Below are positions 1 through 5,111 of a DNA stretch of 5,111 bases, piece after piece; the first letter of the stretch is position 1; each line of letters starts with the position of its first letter. The notes under the pieces were generated by a model. The model made no database searches. It was not told the DNA's origin and saw nothing but the letters and a program-made list of their open reading frames with translations. Position numbers and translations under genes: made by a program. Origin of the DNA: Bacteroidales bacterium (GTDB lineage Bacteria; Bacteroidota; Bacteroidia; Bacteroidales; P3); the NCBI GenBank assembly GCA_017632095.1, contig JAGBSA010000127.1:1-5111 (forward strand). Direction: 5' to 3'.

Positions 1-1073
1 GTTTCTCCTGATTGAGATATTGCTATCATAACATCATTTGGCAAAATTACCGGATTTCTATACCTAAACTCCGATGCAACTTCTACTTCAACAGGGATTT
101 TACAATAATTTTCGAACAAATACTTACCGATTAAGCCAGCATGCCAAGAGGTACCACAAGCAGAAATTAAAATCCTTCCTGCTTTTCTGAATTTCTCTAT
201 ATTGTCTATTATCCCGCTAAGCTTTATTTCTTTCAGTTCCTCATTAACTCTACCATTTATACACATCTTTAGAGCTTTCGGTTGCTCGAATATTTCCTTT
301 AACATAAAGTGAGGATACCCTCCTTTTTCTATCTCGCTTAGAGAGAACTTTAATTCCTTCACAGCATGTTCTACAGCAACATCCGCAAGGTTCCTTATTT
401 CCAATTCTTTTCCTCTTTCCAATCGAAGGACTTCCTCATCACCTAAATAAACAACTCGTTTAGTAAACTCTATTATTGGAGATGCGTCAGAGCCTAAAAT
501 AAATTCATCTTCACCTATTCCAACAACCAACGGACTACCCTTTCTTGCAGCAATCAGAACATTTGTATTACCCTTTTCAAGCACACCTATAGCATACGCT
601 CCCTCCACCTGAGCTAAAGCATATCTAACTGCATTATACAAATCTCCGCCATGCTTTTCTTTCATGTACTCTATCAACTGTACTAAAACCTCGGTATCTG
701 TATCGCTTTTGAATTCATAACCTTTTTCCATGAGGAATTCTTTTAAGCTTGCATAGTTTTCAATTATGCCGTTATGAATCATGGCTATCGTTTTACTCTG
801 AGAATAGTGTGGATGGGCATTTCTATCTGATGGTTCGCCGTGTGTAGCCCAACGAGTGTGCGCTATACCAATTGTTCCGCTAACATCGTTTTGAGCACAA
901 AAAGCCTCCAAATTAGCAACTTTGCCACGAGTCTTGTAAACATTAAGTTCACCTTTTGCATTTACTAACGCAACTCCGGCGCTATCATATCCCCTATACT
1001 CCAATCGACGCAAGCCCTTAATGAGTATTGGATATGCATCTTTGTTTCCTATATATCCGACTATACCACACAT
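1..1073 (-). CDS. glmS: Glucosamine--fructose-6-phosphate aminotransferase (isomerizing), 5' part only
   Basis: GlmS makes glucosamine-6-phosphate from fructose-6-phosphate and glutamine in the cytoplasm, the first committed step to UDP-GlcNAc for peptidoglycan and lipopolysaccharide. The minus-strand frame is open from ATG at 1073-1071 to the window edge (357 full codons). The start is fixed because the protein must begin MCGIVGYIG, with Cys2 as the N-terminal nucleophile after Met removal. The class II glutaminase domain (about residues 2-220) shows LEYRGYDSAG (24-33), HTRWATHG (72-79), HNGIIENY (100-107) and SDTDTEV (123-129). KEIFEQP (259-265) leads into the first SIS sugar-phosphate domain, with ACGTSWH around Cys306 and SQSGET at 353-358, where the window ends. 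The family is about 610 residues long, so roughly 250 C-terminal residues, including the second SIS domain, lie outside. It is divergent from trpS. No frameshift or missing catalytic residue is seen. Confidence 0.98.
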   Translation of the reverse strand, partial: MCGIVGYIGNKDAYPILIKGLRRLEYRGYDSAGVALVNAKGELNVYKTRGKVANLEAFCAQNDVSGTIGIAHTRWATHGEPSDRNAHPHYSQSKTIAMIHNGIIENYASLKEFLMEKGYEFKSDTDTEVLVQLIEYMKEKHGGDLYNAVRYALAQVEGAYAIGVLEKGNTNVLIAARKGSPLVVGIGEDEFILGSDASPIIEFTKRVVYLGDEEVLRLERGKELEIRNLADVAVEHAVKELKFSLSEIEKGGYPHFMLKEIFEQPKALKMCINGRVNEELKEIKLSGIIDNIEKFRKAGRILISACGTSWHAGLIGKYLFENYCKIPVEVEVASEFRYRNPVILPNDVMIAISQSGE

Positions 1074-1097
1074 AATTCTTTAGTTTTTGTTGTACTA

Positions 1098-1105
1098 CAA
1101 AATTA
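1098..1105 (-). promoter_or_regulatory. Predicted glmS promoter, Bacteroidota -7 element
   Basis: Read on the minus strand, this is TAATTTTG, an exact match to the Bacteroidota primary sigma factor -7 consensus TAnnTTTG. By the usual geometry transcription would start near 1094, giving an A-rich leader of about 21 nt before the glmS ATG, with no Shine-Dalgarno sequence. On the same strand TTG (1125-1123) and TTTG (1122-1119) lie upstream and could serve as the -33 element. Their spacing to the -7 box (17 and 13 nt) is shorter than the usual 19 or so, so the -33 assignment is uncertain. Confidence 0.65.
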
Positions 1106-1178
1106 CTAAAAAATCCGACAAACAATGCTTAACTGCGATTTTTTTTTTACAAAACTAAAATACATTCAGAAGATTTAG

Positions 1179-1186
1179 TAATTTTG
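1179..1186 (+). promoter_or_regulatory. Predicted trpS promoter, Bacteroidota -7 element
   Basis: TAATTTTG matches the TAnnTTTG -7 consensus exactly. It ends only 5 bases before the trpS ATG at 1192, so the expected transcription start (about 1189-1191) leaves a leader of only one to three bases: the mRNA would be leaderless or nearly so. No TTG or TTTG -33 element is seen at the usual distance upstream. The identical core in the divergent glmS promoter strengthens the call. Confidence 0.6.
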
Positions 1187-1191
1187 CAAAT

Positions 1192-2163
1192 ATGAAAACT
1201 ATAGTTAGCGGAATGCGTCCAACTGGTAATTTGCATTTAGGCAGTTATTTCGGAGCATTGAAAAATTTTATCAGGCTACAACAAGAAGCCAATTGTTATT
1301 TTTTCGTGGCAGACTACCATTCTCTGACCACACACCCCAATCCAACGAACTTACACCAAAGTGTAAAAACCGTATTAGCACAGTACATCGCCTGTGGATT
1401 AGACCCAGAGAAAGCAACAGTTTACATACAGAGCCAAGTGCCGGAAGTAGTTGAGCTCTATATGTTCTTAAATATGAATGCATACTTGGGAGAATTAGAA
1501 AGAGTAACATCTTTCAAAGACAAAGTAAGACAGAATCCTCAAAATGTCAATGCGGGATTACTCACTTACCCGACCCTAATGGCTGCAGACATACTTTTAC
1601 ACAAAGCCGATGCAGTTCCTGTTGGCAAAGACCAAGAGCAACACTTAGAAATGACACGAACATTTGCCAATAGATTTAATCACATGTATCAAGTTGATTA
1701 TTTCAAAGAGCCAATCGCTTGGAATTTTGGCAACGAACTCGTAAAGGTTCCCGGCTTAGACGGCAGTGGAAAGATGAGTAAAAGCGAAGCAGAGAGCGCG
1801 ACAATATATTTAGTTGACGAACCATCTGTTTTGAAAAAGAAAATCATGAGAGCAAAAACCGATGCCGGCCCTCAGGAACCAAACTCTCCCAAAAGTGTAG
1901 AGATAGAAAACCTATTCTCACTTATGAAGTTGGTTTCAAAAAGTGAAGTAATAGAACAATTTGACAAAGCTTATGCAGATTGTTCCATTAGATATGGAGA
2001 TCTGAAGAAGCAATTAGCAGAAGATATGGAAAACTTTATCGCACCAATCCGAGAAAGAATACATGAAATGGAATCAAACACAGAATATCTTTCTCGTATA
2101 GCAAAAGAAGGTTGCGACAACGCGATAGCATCAGCTCAACAGACAATAAGAGAAGTACGCTAA
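1192..2163 (+). CDS. trpS: Tryptophanyl-tRNA synthetase
   Basis: TrpS charges tRNA-Trp with tryptophan using ATP; it is a cytoplasmic class Ic synthetase that acts as a dimer. At 323 residues it is close to the usual bacterial length (about 325-335). The N-terminal strand and HIGH-type motif read GMRPTGNLHLGSYFGAL (7-23). The tryptophan-pocket segment is YPTLMAADILL (126-136), where the aspartate (Asp133) is the residue known to recognise the indole nitrogen. VGKDQEQHLE (144-153) and the KMSKS loop GSGKMSKSEA (191-200) follow. The first ATG is chosen because the next (codon 8) would remove the conserved first beta strand. There is no Shine-Dalgarno sequence, and the -7 promoter box sits just upstream, so the message is probably leaderless. 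yebC follows after 58 bp with no terminator, suggesting co-transcription. The gene is intact with TAA stop. Confidence 0.98.
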   Translation: MKTIVSGMRPTGNLHLGSYFGALKNFIRLQQEANCYFFVADYHSLTTHPNPTNLHQSVKTVLAQYIACGLDPEKATVYIQSQVPEVVELYMFLNMNAYLGELERVTSFKDKVRQNPQNVNAGLLTYPTLMAADILLHKADAVPVGKDQEQHLEMTRTFANRFNHMYQVDYFKEPIAWNFGNELVKVPGLDGSGKMSKSEAESATIYLVDEPSVLKKKIMRAKTDAGPQEPNSPKSVEIENLFSLMKLVSKSEVIEQFDKAYADCSIRYGDLKKQLAEDMENFIAPIRERIHEMESNTEYLSRIAKEGCDNAIASAQQTIREVR

Positions 2164-2166
2164 ATC

Positions 2167-2185
2167 AGAGGTTTCAGAACCTTCT
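2167..2185 (+). other. Small hairpin between trpS and yebC
   Basis: AGGTT (2169-2173) and AACCT (2178-2182) can pair around a TCAG tetraloop, four bases after the trpS stop codon, with a few outer pairs possible across a bulge. It is followed by AAAAG rather than a T run, so it does not look like an intrinsic terminator. It could mark the 3' end of the trpS reading frame within a longer message, or be chance. Confidence 0.3.
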
Positions 2186-2191
2186 AAAAGA

Positions 2192-2199
2192 TAAATTTC
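2192..2199 (+). promoter_or_regulatory. Possible weak internal promoter before yebC
   Basis: TAAATTTC matches seven of the eight positions of the -7 consensus TAnnTTTG (last base C instead of G), 22 bases before the yebC ATG. No -33 element is visible at the right distance. In such A+T-rich DNA a seven-of-eight match can arise by chance, so this is only a candidate for extra yebC expression independent of trpS. Confidence 0.2.
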
Positions 2200-2221
2200 A
2201 TAATCAGTACATATAACAAAA

Positions 2222-2962
2222 ATGTCAGGACATAATAAGTGGTCAACGATCAAAAGAAAAAAGGGAGCTTTGGACAGCAAACGCTCTAAGATATTCTCTA
2301 AAATAATTAAAGACATTACCGTAGCAGTTAAAGAAGGTGGTACAGACCCAGATTCAAATGCTCGCTTAAGATTAGCAATTGCCAATGCAAAGGGAGCAAA
2401 CATGCCAAAAGACACTTTGCAAAGAGCAATCAATAAAGCAGGTGACAAAAACACAGCCGCGCTTCAAGAATTAACCTTTGAATGCTACGCACCTCACGGC
2501 ATAGCAGTATTTGTTGAATGTTTGACAGACAACAACAATCGTTCAGTTGCAGCAGTTCGTTCAGTGTTCAACAAATTCGGAGGAACGATGGGAACAAACG
2601 GCTCATTGAGTTTTATATTCCAACGCAAGGGAGTGTTCCAAATCGCAATTGGAGAACAAGATGCTGACGAATTAGAAATGGCACTTATCGAAGCAGGCGC
2701 TGATGAAATAGAAAGAGAAGACGACTACTTCACAGTGTATACAAAAATGGAAGACTTCGCAACAATGCAAAAAGGATTGGAAGAAGCCGGAATCGAGTGT
2801 GAAAGTGCCGAATTGCAAAGAATCCCTAACACAACCACCGAACTATCATTAGAAGATGGTAAAAAAGTAATGAAACTCATCAACACGTTAGAGGAAGACG
2901 ATGATGTACAAGCAGTATATCATACATTAGAGTTGACAGAAGAGTTGATGAACGAAGAATAA
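2222..2962 (+). CDS. yebC: YebC/PmpR/TACO1 family protein (translation factor or transcriptional regulator)
   Basis: This protein belongs to the widespread YebC family, annotated for years as DNA-binding regulators (PmpR) and more recently linked to relief of ribosome stalling, as for its mitochondrial relative TACO1. Its 246 residues equal the E. coli YebC length. The family start SGHNKWSTIKRKKG (2-15) is clear, followed by the helical N-terminal domain with LDSKRSKIFSKIIKDI (17-32) and ANMPKDTLQRAINKA (59-73). Then come FECYAPHG (86-93, usually EGYGPGG-like), DNNNR (103-107) and GGTMGTNGSLSFIF (120-133), and the C-terminal part ends EEDDDVQAVYHTLEL (224-238) with an acidic tail. The start is set by the universal M-[AS]-G-H opening. 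The leader is A-rich without a Shine-Dalgarno sequence. It lies 58 bp after trpS and ends 19 bp before a strong terminator, so it is probably last in a trpS-yebC unit. Which of the two family roles applies cannot be told from sequence. Confidence 0.96.
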   Translation: MSGHNKWSTIKRKKGALDSKRSKIFSKIIKDITVAVKEGGTDPDSNARLRLAIANAKGANMPKDTLQRAINKAGDKNTAALQELTFECYAPHGIAVFVECLTDNNNRSVAAVRSVFNKFGGTMGTNGSLSFIFQRKGVFQIAIGEQDADELEMALIEAGADEIEREDDYFTVYTKMEDFATMQKGLEEAGIECESAELQRIPNTTTELSLEDGKKVMKLINTLEEDDDVQAVYHTLELTEELMNEE

Positions 2963-2981
2963 TCCAAAACAAAGTAAATAT

Positions 2982-3033
2982 ATACCCGCAACGACTCCCC
3001 CAAAACAAAAGGTAGCGTTGTGGGTATTTTGTT
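2982..3033 (+). terminator. Rho-independent terminator after yebC
   Basis: ATACCCGCAACG (2982-2993) pairs with CGTTGTGGGTAT (3016-3027) over 12 consecutive positions with a single G-U wobble, and is followed by TTTGTT (3028-3033). The 22-base loop can form a few further pairs (CTCCC with GGTAG, one mismatch). The arms start 19 bp after the yebC stop. It should end the trpS-yebC transcript. The rsmI start codon lies only 21 bp past the T tract, so the hairpin could also act on readthrough into rsmI. Confidence 0.85.
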
Positions 3034-3054
3034 ATAAAACACCTAAACAAAGAA

Positions 3055-3765
3055 ATGCTTTACTTAGTTCCCACCCCAATAGGCAATCTCGAAGACATGA
3101 CATACCGAGCAGTGAATGTGCTAAAATCTGTCAACCTTATATTAGCAGAAGACACCAGAACATCACGACCATTGCTCAATCACTTCGACATACATACACC
3201 ATTACAAGCTCATCACTTGTTCAACGAACACCAAAGCGTCGAATCCATAGTACGAAGGCTGAAAGTAGGAGAAGACATCGCACTGATAACCGACGCAGGC
3301 ACACCCGGAATATCCGATCCCGGCTTTTTATTAGTAAGAGAATGTGTAAAGAATGAAATAGAACTTACAGTCCTACCCGGAGCAACAGCATTCGTTCCAG
3401 CCTTAGTAGCCTCCGGCCTGCCATGCGACCGATTCGCCTTCGAAGGATTCCTTCCTCACAAAAAAGGACGCCAGAGTAAATTAGACGCATTAAAGCAAGA
3501 GCAACGCACAATGATTTTCTACGAATCTCCACACAGAATTGCAAAAACCTTAGAGCAGTTTTGCGAAGTCTTTGGCAAAGAACGCCAAGCCTCAGTTTCG
3601 AGAGAAATCAGCAAGAAGTTTGAAGAGAACCTTAGAGGCTCACTTGAAGAACTTGCATCACACTTTAACGACAAGACACCAAAGGGAGAGTTTGTCATTA
3701 TCGTAGAAGGCTGCGATGCAATAAAAACACAGAAAAAGAGTTATAAGGATAAAGAAGAAGACTAA
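3055..3765 (+). CDS. rsmI: 16S rRNA (cytidine(1402)-2'-O)-methyltransferase
   Basis: RsmI methylates the 2'-hydroxyl of C1402 in 16S rRNA, in the decoding centre of the 30S subunit, using S-adenosylmethionine; it belongs to the tetrapyrrole methylase (SAM-MT class III) fold. The conserved blocks appear in order: LYLVPTPIGNLEDMT (2-16), LAEDTRTS (30-37), FNEHQ (56-60), ALITDAGTPGISDPG (76-90), LPGATA (107-112), FEGFLPHKKGRQ (129-140), FYESPHRI (155-162) and KGEFVIIVEG (210-219). At 236 residues it lacks the roughly 50-residue C-terminal helical extension of E. coli RsmI (286); it ends soon after the last core strand in a Lys/Glu-rich tail. A shorter form is what I would expect in Bacteroidota. 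The ATG is chosen because the conserved YLVPTPIGNL block starts immediately after it. A terminator lies just upstream and porQ 25 bp downstream, probably in the same transcript. Confidence 0.97.
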   Translation: MLYLVPTPIGNLEDMTYRAVNVLKSVNLILAEDTRTSRPLLNHFDIHTPLQAHHLFNEHQSVESIVRRLKVGEDIALITDAGTPGISDPGFLLVRECVKNEIELTVLPGATAFVPALVASGLPCDRFAFEGFLPHKKGRQSKLDALKQEQRTMIFYESPHRIAKTLEQFCEVFGKERQASVSREISKKFEENLRGSLEELASHFNDKTPKGEFVIIVEGCDAIKTQKKSYKDKEED

Positions 3766-3790
3766 AAAGAAATAGCGAAATATTACCAAA

Positions 3791-4831
3791 ATGAGAAAAA
3801 TCAAAACAGCCATTAGTGCTACATGTTTGTTGATTGCATTGTTTTCTACATTTATCACATTCGCCCAAATTGGAGGAACAAACTCCTATTCCATACTAAA
3901 TCTGAAACACAATGCAAGAAATGCAGCCTTAGGTATGGATTTTCTACCCTCATTTTGCGATGATATAGGCGTTGCTATCTCGAATCCCTCTAGCATAAGC
4001 CCACTTAACCACGGTAACATCTCATTAAGTTACACCAATTTTTTTGGAGACATAAACCAAGCCTCGATTGCCACTGCCTACAACACAAAAAACATAGGCA
4101 CATTCGCCTTAGGCTTACAATATCTCAACTATGGCAACTTCGATATGACCGAAGAGAATGGCGATGTAACGGGACGTTTTACCGCAGCGGACTATGTGTT
4201 TATCCTTTCTTGGAACAAAATGCTTGATTCCAACATATATATAGGAGCAAACCTCAAACCCGTTTTTTGTCAGTACGAAAGCTACTCCTCATCAGCCATT
4301 GCAATAGACTTAGGCGTCAGTTACCAATCCGACGACAGAACATGGGCATTATCTTTCCTTGCTCGAAACATGGGAACACAGATAACAAGATTTGCAATCG
4401 CAGATGCAACACTACCATTCGAGTTACAACTCACCGCATCTAAAAAATTAGCACACGCACCCTTTGTTGTATATCTCGGATTGAACAATCTGCAAAAATG
4501 GAACATAAGAGAAGAAGACCCACTCAACCCAAGAGACGAAGTAGACTTGAGTGGAAATGTTACAAAGGAAAATAAATTTGCAGGATTTACCGATAACCTG
4601 TTTCGACATGTGCAAGCAGGAGTCGAATTCGTCCCTTCACAGCATTTTTACATCGCTTTAGGTTACTCATGGAAGCAAAACCGAGAGATGAACTTGACCG
4701 ACGCATTCTCTATCGCCGGTTTGTCCTACGGATTCGGTATAAACTATCGACAATTCCGCATTGCATATTCACGTTGTGAGTATCACCGTTATGGCTCTCC
4801 AAATTTTGTCAGCCTTTTAATCAAGCTATAA
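3791..4831 (+). CDS. porQ: Type IX secretion system outer-membrane protein PorQ
   Basis: PorQ is a FadL-like outer-membrane beta-barrel of the PorV/PorQ family. In Porphyromonas gingivalis it works with PorZ, beside PorU and PorV, in the complex that cleaves and attaches T9SS cargo at the cell surface. The 346-residue protein starts with a signal peptide: basic n-region (MRKIK), a hydrophobic stretch (7-22) and a likely cut after TFA (residue 25), leaving mature QIGGTNSYSILNL. That opening, followed by NARNAALGMDF (41-51) and the NPSSISPL segment (65-72), is the family signature. The rest is alternating beta strands (for example ISLSYTNFFGD 77-87, YVFILSW 135-141, YIALGYSW 287-294). A highly charged loop at 240-263 separates predicted strands. 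Cys12 does not sit in a good lipobox, so a lipoprotein is unlikely. The name rests on remembered family features; another PorV/PorQ paralogue is the main alternative. Its presence implies T9SS genes elsewhere; none is visible here. Confidence 0.88.
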   Translation: MRKIKTAISATCLLIALFSTFITFAQIGGTNSYSILNLKHNARNAALGMDFLPSFCDDIGVAISNPSSISPLNHGNISLSYTNFFGDINQASIATAYNTKNIGTFALGLQYLNYGNFDMTEENGDVTGRFTAADYVFILSWNKMLDSNIYIGANLKPVFCQYESYSSSAIAIDLGVSYQSDDRTWALSFLARNMGTQITRFAIADATLPFELQLTASKKLAHAPFVVYLGLNNLQKWNIREEDPLNPRDEVDLSGNVTKENKFAGFTDNLFRHVQAGVEFVPSQHFYIALGYSWKQNREMNLTDAFSIAGLSYGFGINYRQFRIAYSRCEYHRYGSPNFVSLLIKL

Positions 4832-4846
4832 CCACATAGCTTTTTC
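4823..4846 (+). terminator. Probable short terminator overlapping the porQ stop codon
   Basis: AAGCTAT (4823-4829) and ATAGCTT (4836-4842) form a perfect 7-bp stem around a six-base loop, AACCAC. The right arm runs into a T5 tract (4841-4845). The left arm lies inside the last porQ codons and the TAA stop spans stem and loop. The stem is short and has only two G-C pairs, so termination may be inefficient. Confidence 0.55.
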
Positions 4847-4899
4847 ACTCATTCTCATACAATTTACAACATCTCACTCCAAATCTTCGCTTCGCTCTT

Positions 4900-4960
4900 A
4901 ACGAAACTTTGTTTTAATTTTCTAAAACTTGAATTCTATTTTCTAAAACGCCGTTTCGTT
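4900..4960. repeat. 8-bp inverted repeat AACGAAAC / GTTTCGTT
   Basis: AACGAAAC at 4900-4907 is the exact reverse complement of GTTTCGTT at 4953-4960, with 45 bp between them. A second pair, CTTGAAT (4928-4934) and ATTCAAG (4990-4996), interleaves with it. The second arm hexamer recurs at 4975-4980, and CGAAAC recurs in tandem at 5008-5019. Confidence 0.5.
4917..4949. repeat. 12-bp direct repeat ATTTTCTAAAAC
   Basis: ATTTTCTAAAAC occurs at 4917-4928 and again at 4938-4949, exactly 21 bp apart start to start, which is two turns of the DNA helix. It lies between the arms of the AACGAAAC/GTTTCGTT inverted repeat. The spacing could allow protein binding on one face, but the copies are A+T-rich and nothing ties them to a known regulator. 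Confidence 0.5.
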
Positions 4961-5111
4961 GATGCTCAAACTTCGTTTCGCCAGAAGGGATTCAAGAATT
5001 GGCTATCCGAAACCGAAACTCATTCTGTAAAATCCTTACTTTAGAATTATTTTACTAAAAATCAAAATTTTTTCTGCTTGATAATCAGTGTCATTACGAG
5101 AAAAGTGAAAA

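Larger units (their letters stand above)
1098..1186. repeat. 13-bp perfect inverted repeat spanning the two divergent promoters
   Basis: CAAAATTACTAAA at 1098-1110 is the exact reverse complement of TTTAGTAATTTTG at 1174-1186, with 63 bp between the arms. Each arm contains one promoter's -7 box plus five extra identical bases (TTTAG) upstream of it. The five extra bases are not part of the known consensus, so they may be a local extension of the promoter or a regulator half-site. The spacer includes a run of ten T (1139-1148). The arms are far apart, so this is more plausibly paired protein-binding sites than an RNA hairpin. Confidence 0.7.
4847..5111. other. Gene-free, repeat-rich stretch to the window edge
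   Basis: No reading frame here has convincing length or recognisable protein similarity on either strand; the longest are a few tens of codons. No exact TAnnTTTG promoter box is seen on either strand. The stretch is rich in TTCG/CGAA: eight copies fall between 4886 and 5017, and the hexamer CGAAAC or its complement occurs five times between 4902 and 5019. It also holds a 12-bp direct repeat, an 8-bp and a 7-bp inverted repeat, and at its end a GTCATTACGAG sequence. It may be a decayed mobile element or intergenic repeat cluster, or part of a longer intergenic region extending past the window. Confidence 0.5.

Noticed and set aside
1074..1140. glmS ribozyme or riboswitch in the glmS leader
   Set aside because: The predicted leader is only about 21 nt and A-rich, too short for the ribozyme, which is known mainly from Gram-positive bacteria.
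1074..1191. T-box or Trp-leader attenuator controlling trpS
   Set aside because: The -7 box lies almost on the start codon, leaving no leader RNA; no T-box motif or Trp-rich leader peptide is present.
1271..1510. Open frame of 79 codons on the minus strand inside trpS
   Set aside because: It lies wholly inside a clear trpS gene, has low-complexity composition and no recognisable motif.
2131..2454. Open frame of 107 codons on the minus strand across the trpS end and yebC start
   Set aside because: It is antisense to the well-conserved yebC N-terminal region; its hydrophobic stretch comes from the complement of Lys/Glu-rich codons.
3018..3356. Open frame of 112 codons on the plus strand overlapping the rsmI start
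   Set aside because: Its Arg/His/Ser/Thr-rich translation is typical of an out-of-frame reading, it begins inside the terminator, and rsmI has full family conservation in the other frame.
3658..3858. Hydrophobic 66-codon open frame on the minus strand at the rsmI-porQ junction
   Set aside because: It is rich in Phe, Ile and Leu only because it is antisense to Lys/Glu-rich rsmI codons and the porQ signal-peptide region; no promoter box precedes it.
3791..3865. Lipoprotein signal in PorQ at Cys12
   Set aside because: The residues before Cys12 (SAT) do not form a good lipobox and the cysteine lies in the middle of the hydrophobic segment; a standard cut after Ala25 fits better.
4962..5030. Small plus-strand open frame starting at the ATG at 4962
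   Set aside because: It is only about 22 codons long, has no promoter box before it and no recognisable peptide.
4847..5111. CRISPR array or complete insertion sequence in the tail
   Set aside because: The repeats are too short and irregular for CRISPR, and there is no transposase frame or clear pair of terminal inverted repeats within the window.

Overview
The window looks like chromosomal DNA of a Bacteroidota (Bacteroidetes) bacterium, most likely a Bacteroidales member. The evidence is a PorQ-type component of the type IX secretion system (T9SS, found only in this phylum), two promoters matching the Bacteroidota -7 consensus TAnnTTTG, A-rich leaders without Shine-Dalgarno sequences, and A+T-rich DNA. 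I cannot name the genus.

Layout: positions 1-1073 (minus strand) hold the first 357 codons of glmS (glucosamine-6-phosphate synthase), cut by the window edge. A 118-bp intergenic region (1074-1191) carries divergent promoters for glmS and trpS. The plus strand then reads trpS (tryptophanyl-tRNA synthetase), yebC (YebC/PmpR/TACO1 family), a strong intrinsic terminator, rsmI (16S rRNA C1402 2'-O-methyltransferase) and porQ. A short terminator-like hairpin overlaps the porQ stop codon. The last 280 bases have no convincing gene but contain several small repeats.

Together: trpS and yebC (58-bp gap) probably form one transcription unit ending at the terminator at 2982-3033. rsmI and porQ (25-bp gap) probably form a second. 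trpS, yebC and rsmI all concern translation (tRNA charging, ribosome-associated translation or regulation, decoding-site rRNA methylation). glmS feeds cell-envelope amino sugar synthesis and porQ serves protein export and surface attachment. All coding genes look intact and ordinary for their families. I found no new defence, mobile or biosynthetic system. The items most worth a second look are the apparently leaderless trpS mRNA, the identical 13-bp promoter cores in inverted orientation, the terminator only 21 bp before the rsmI start, and the repeat-rich tail.
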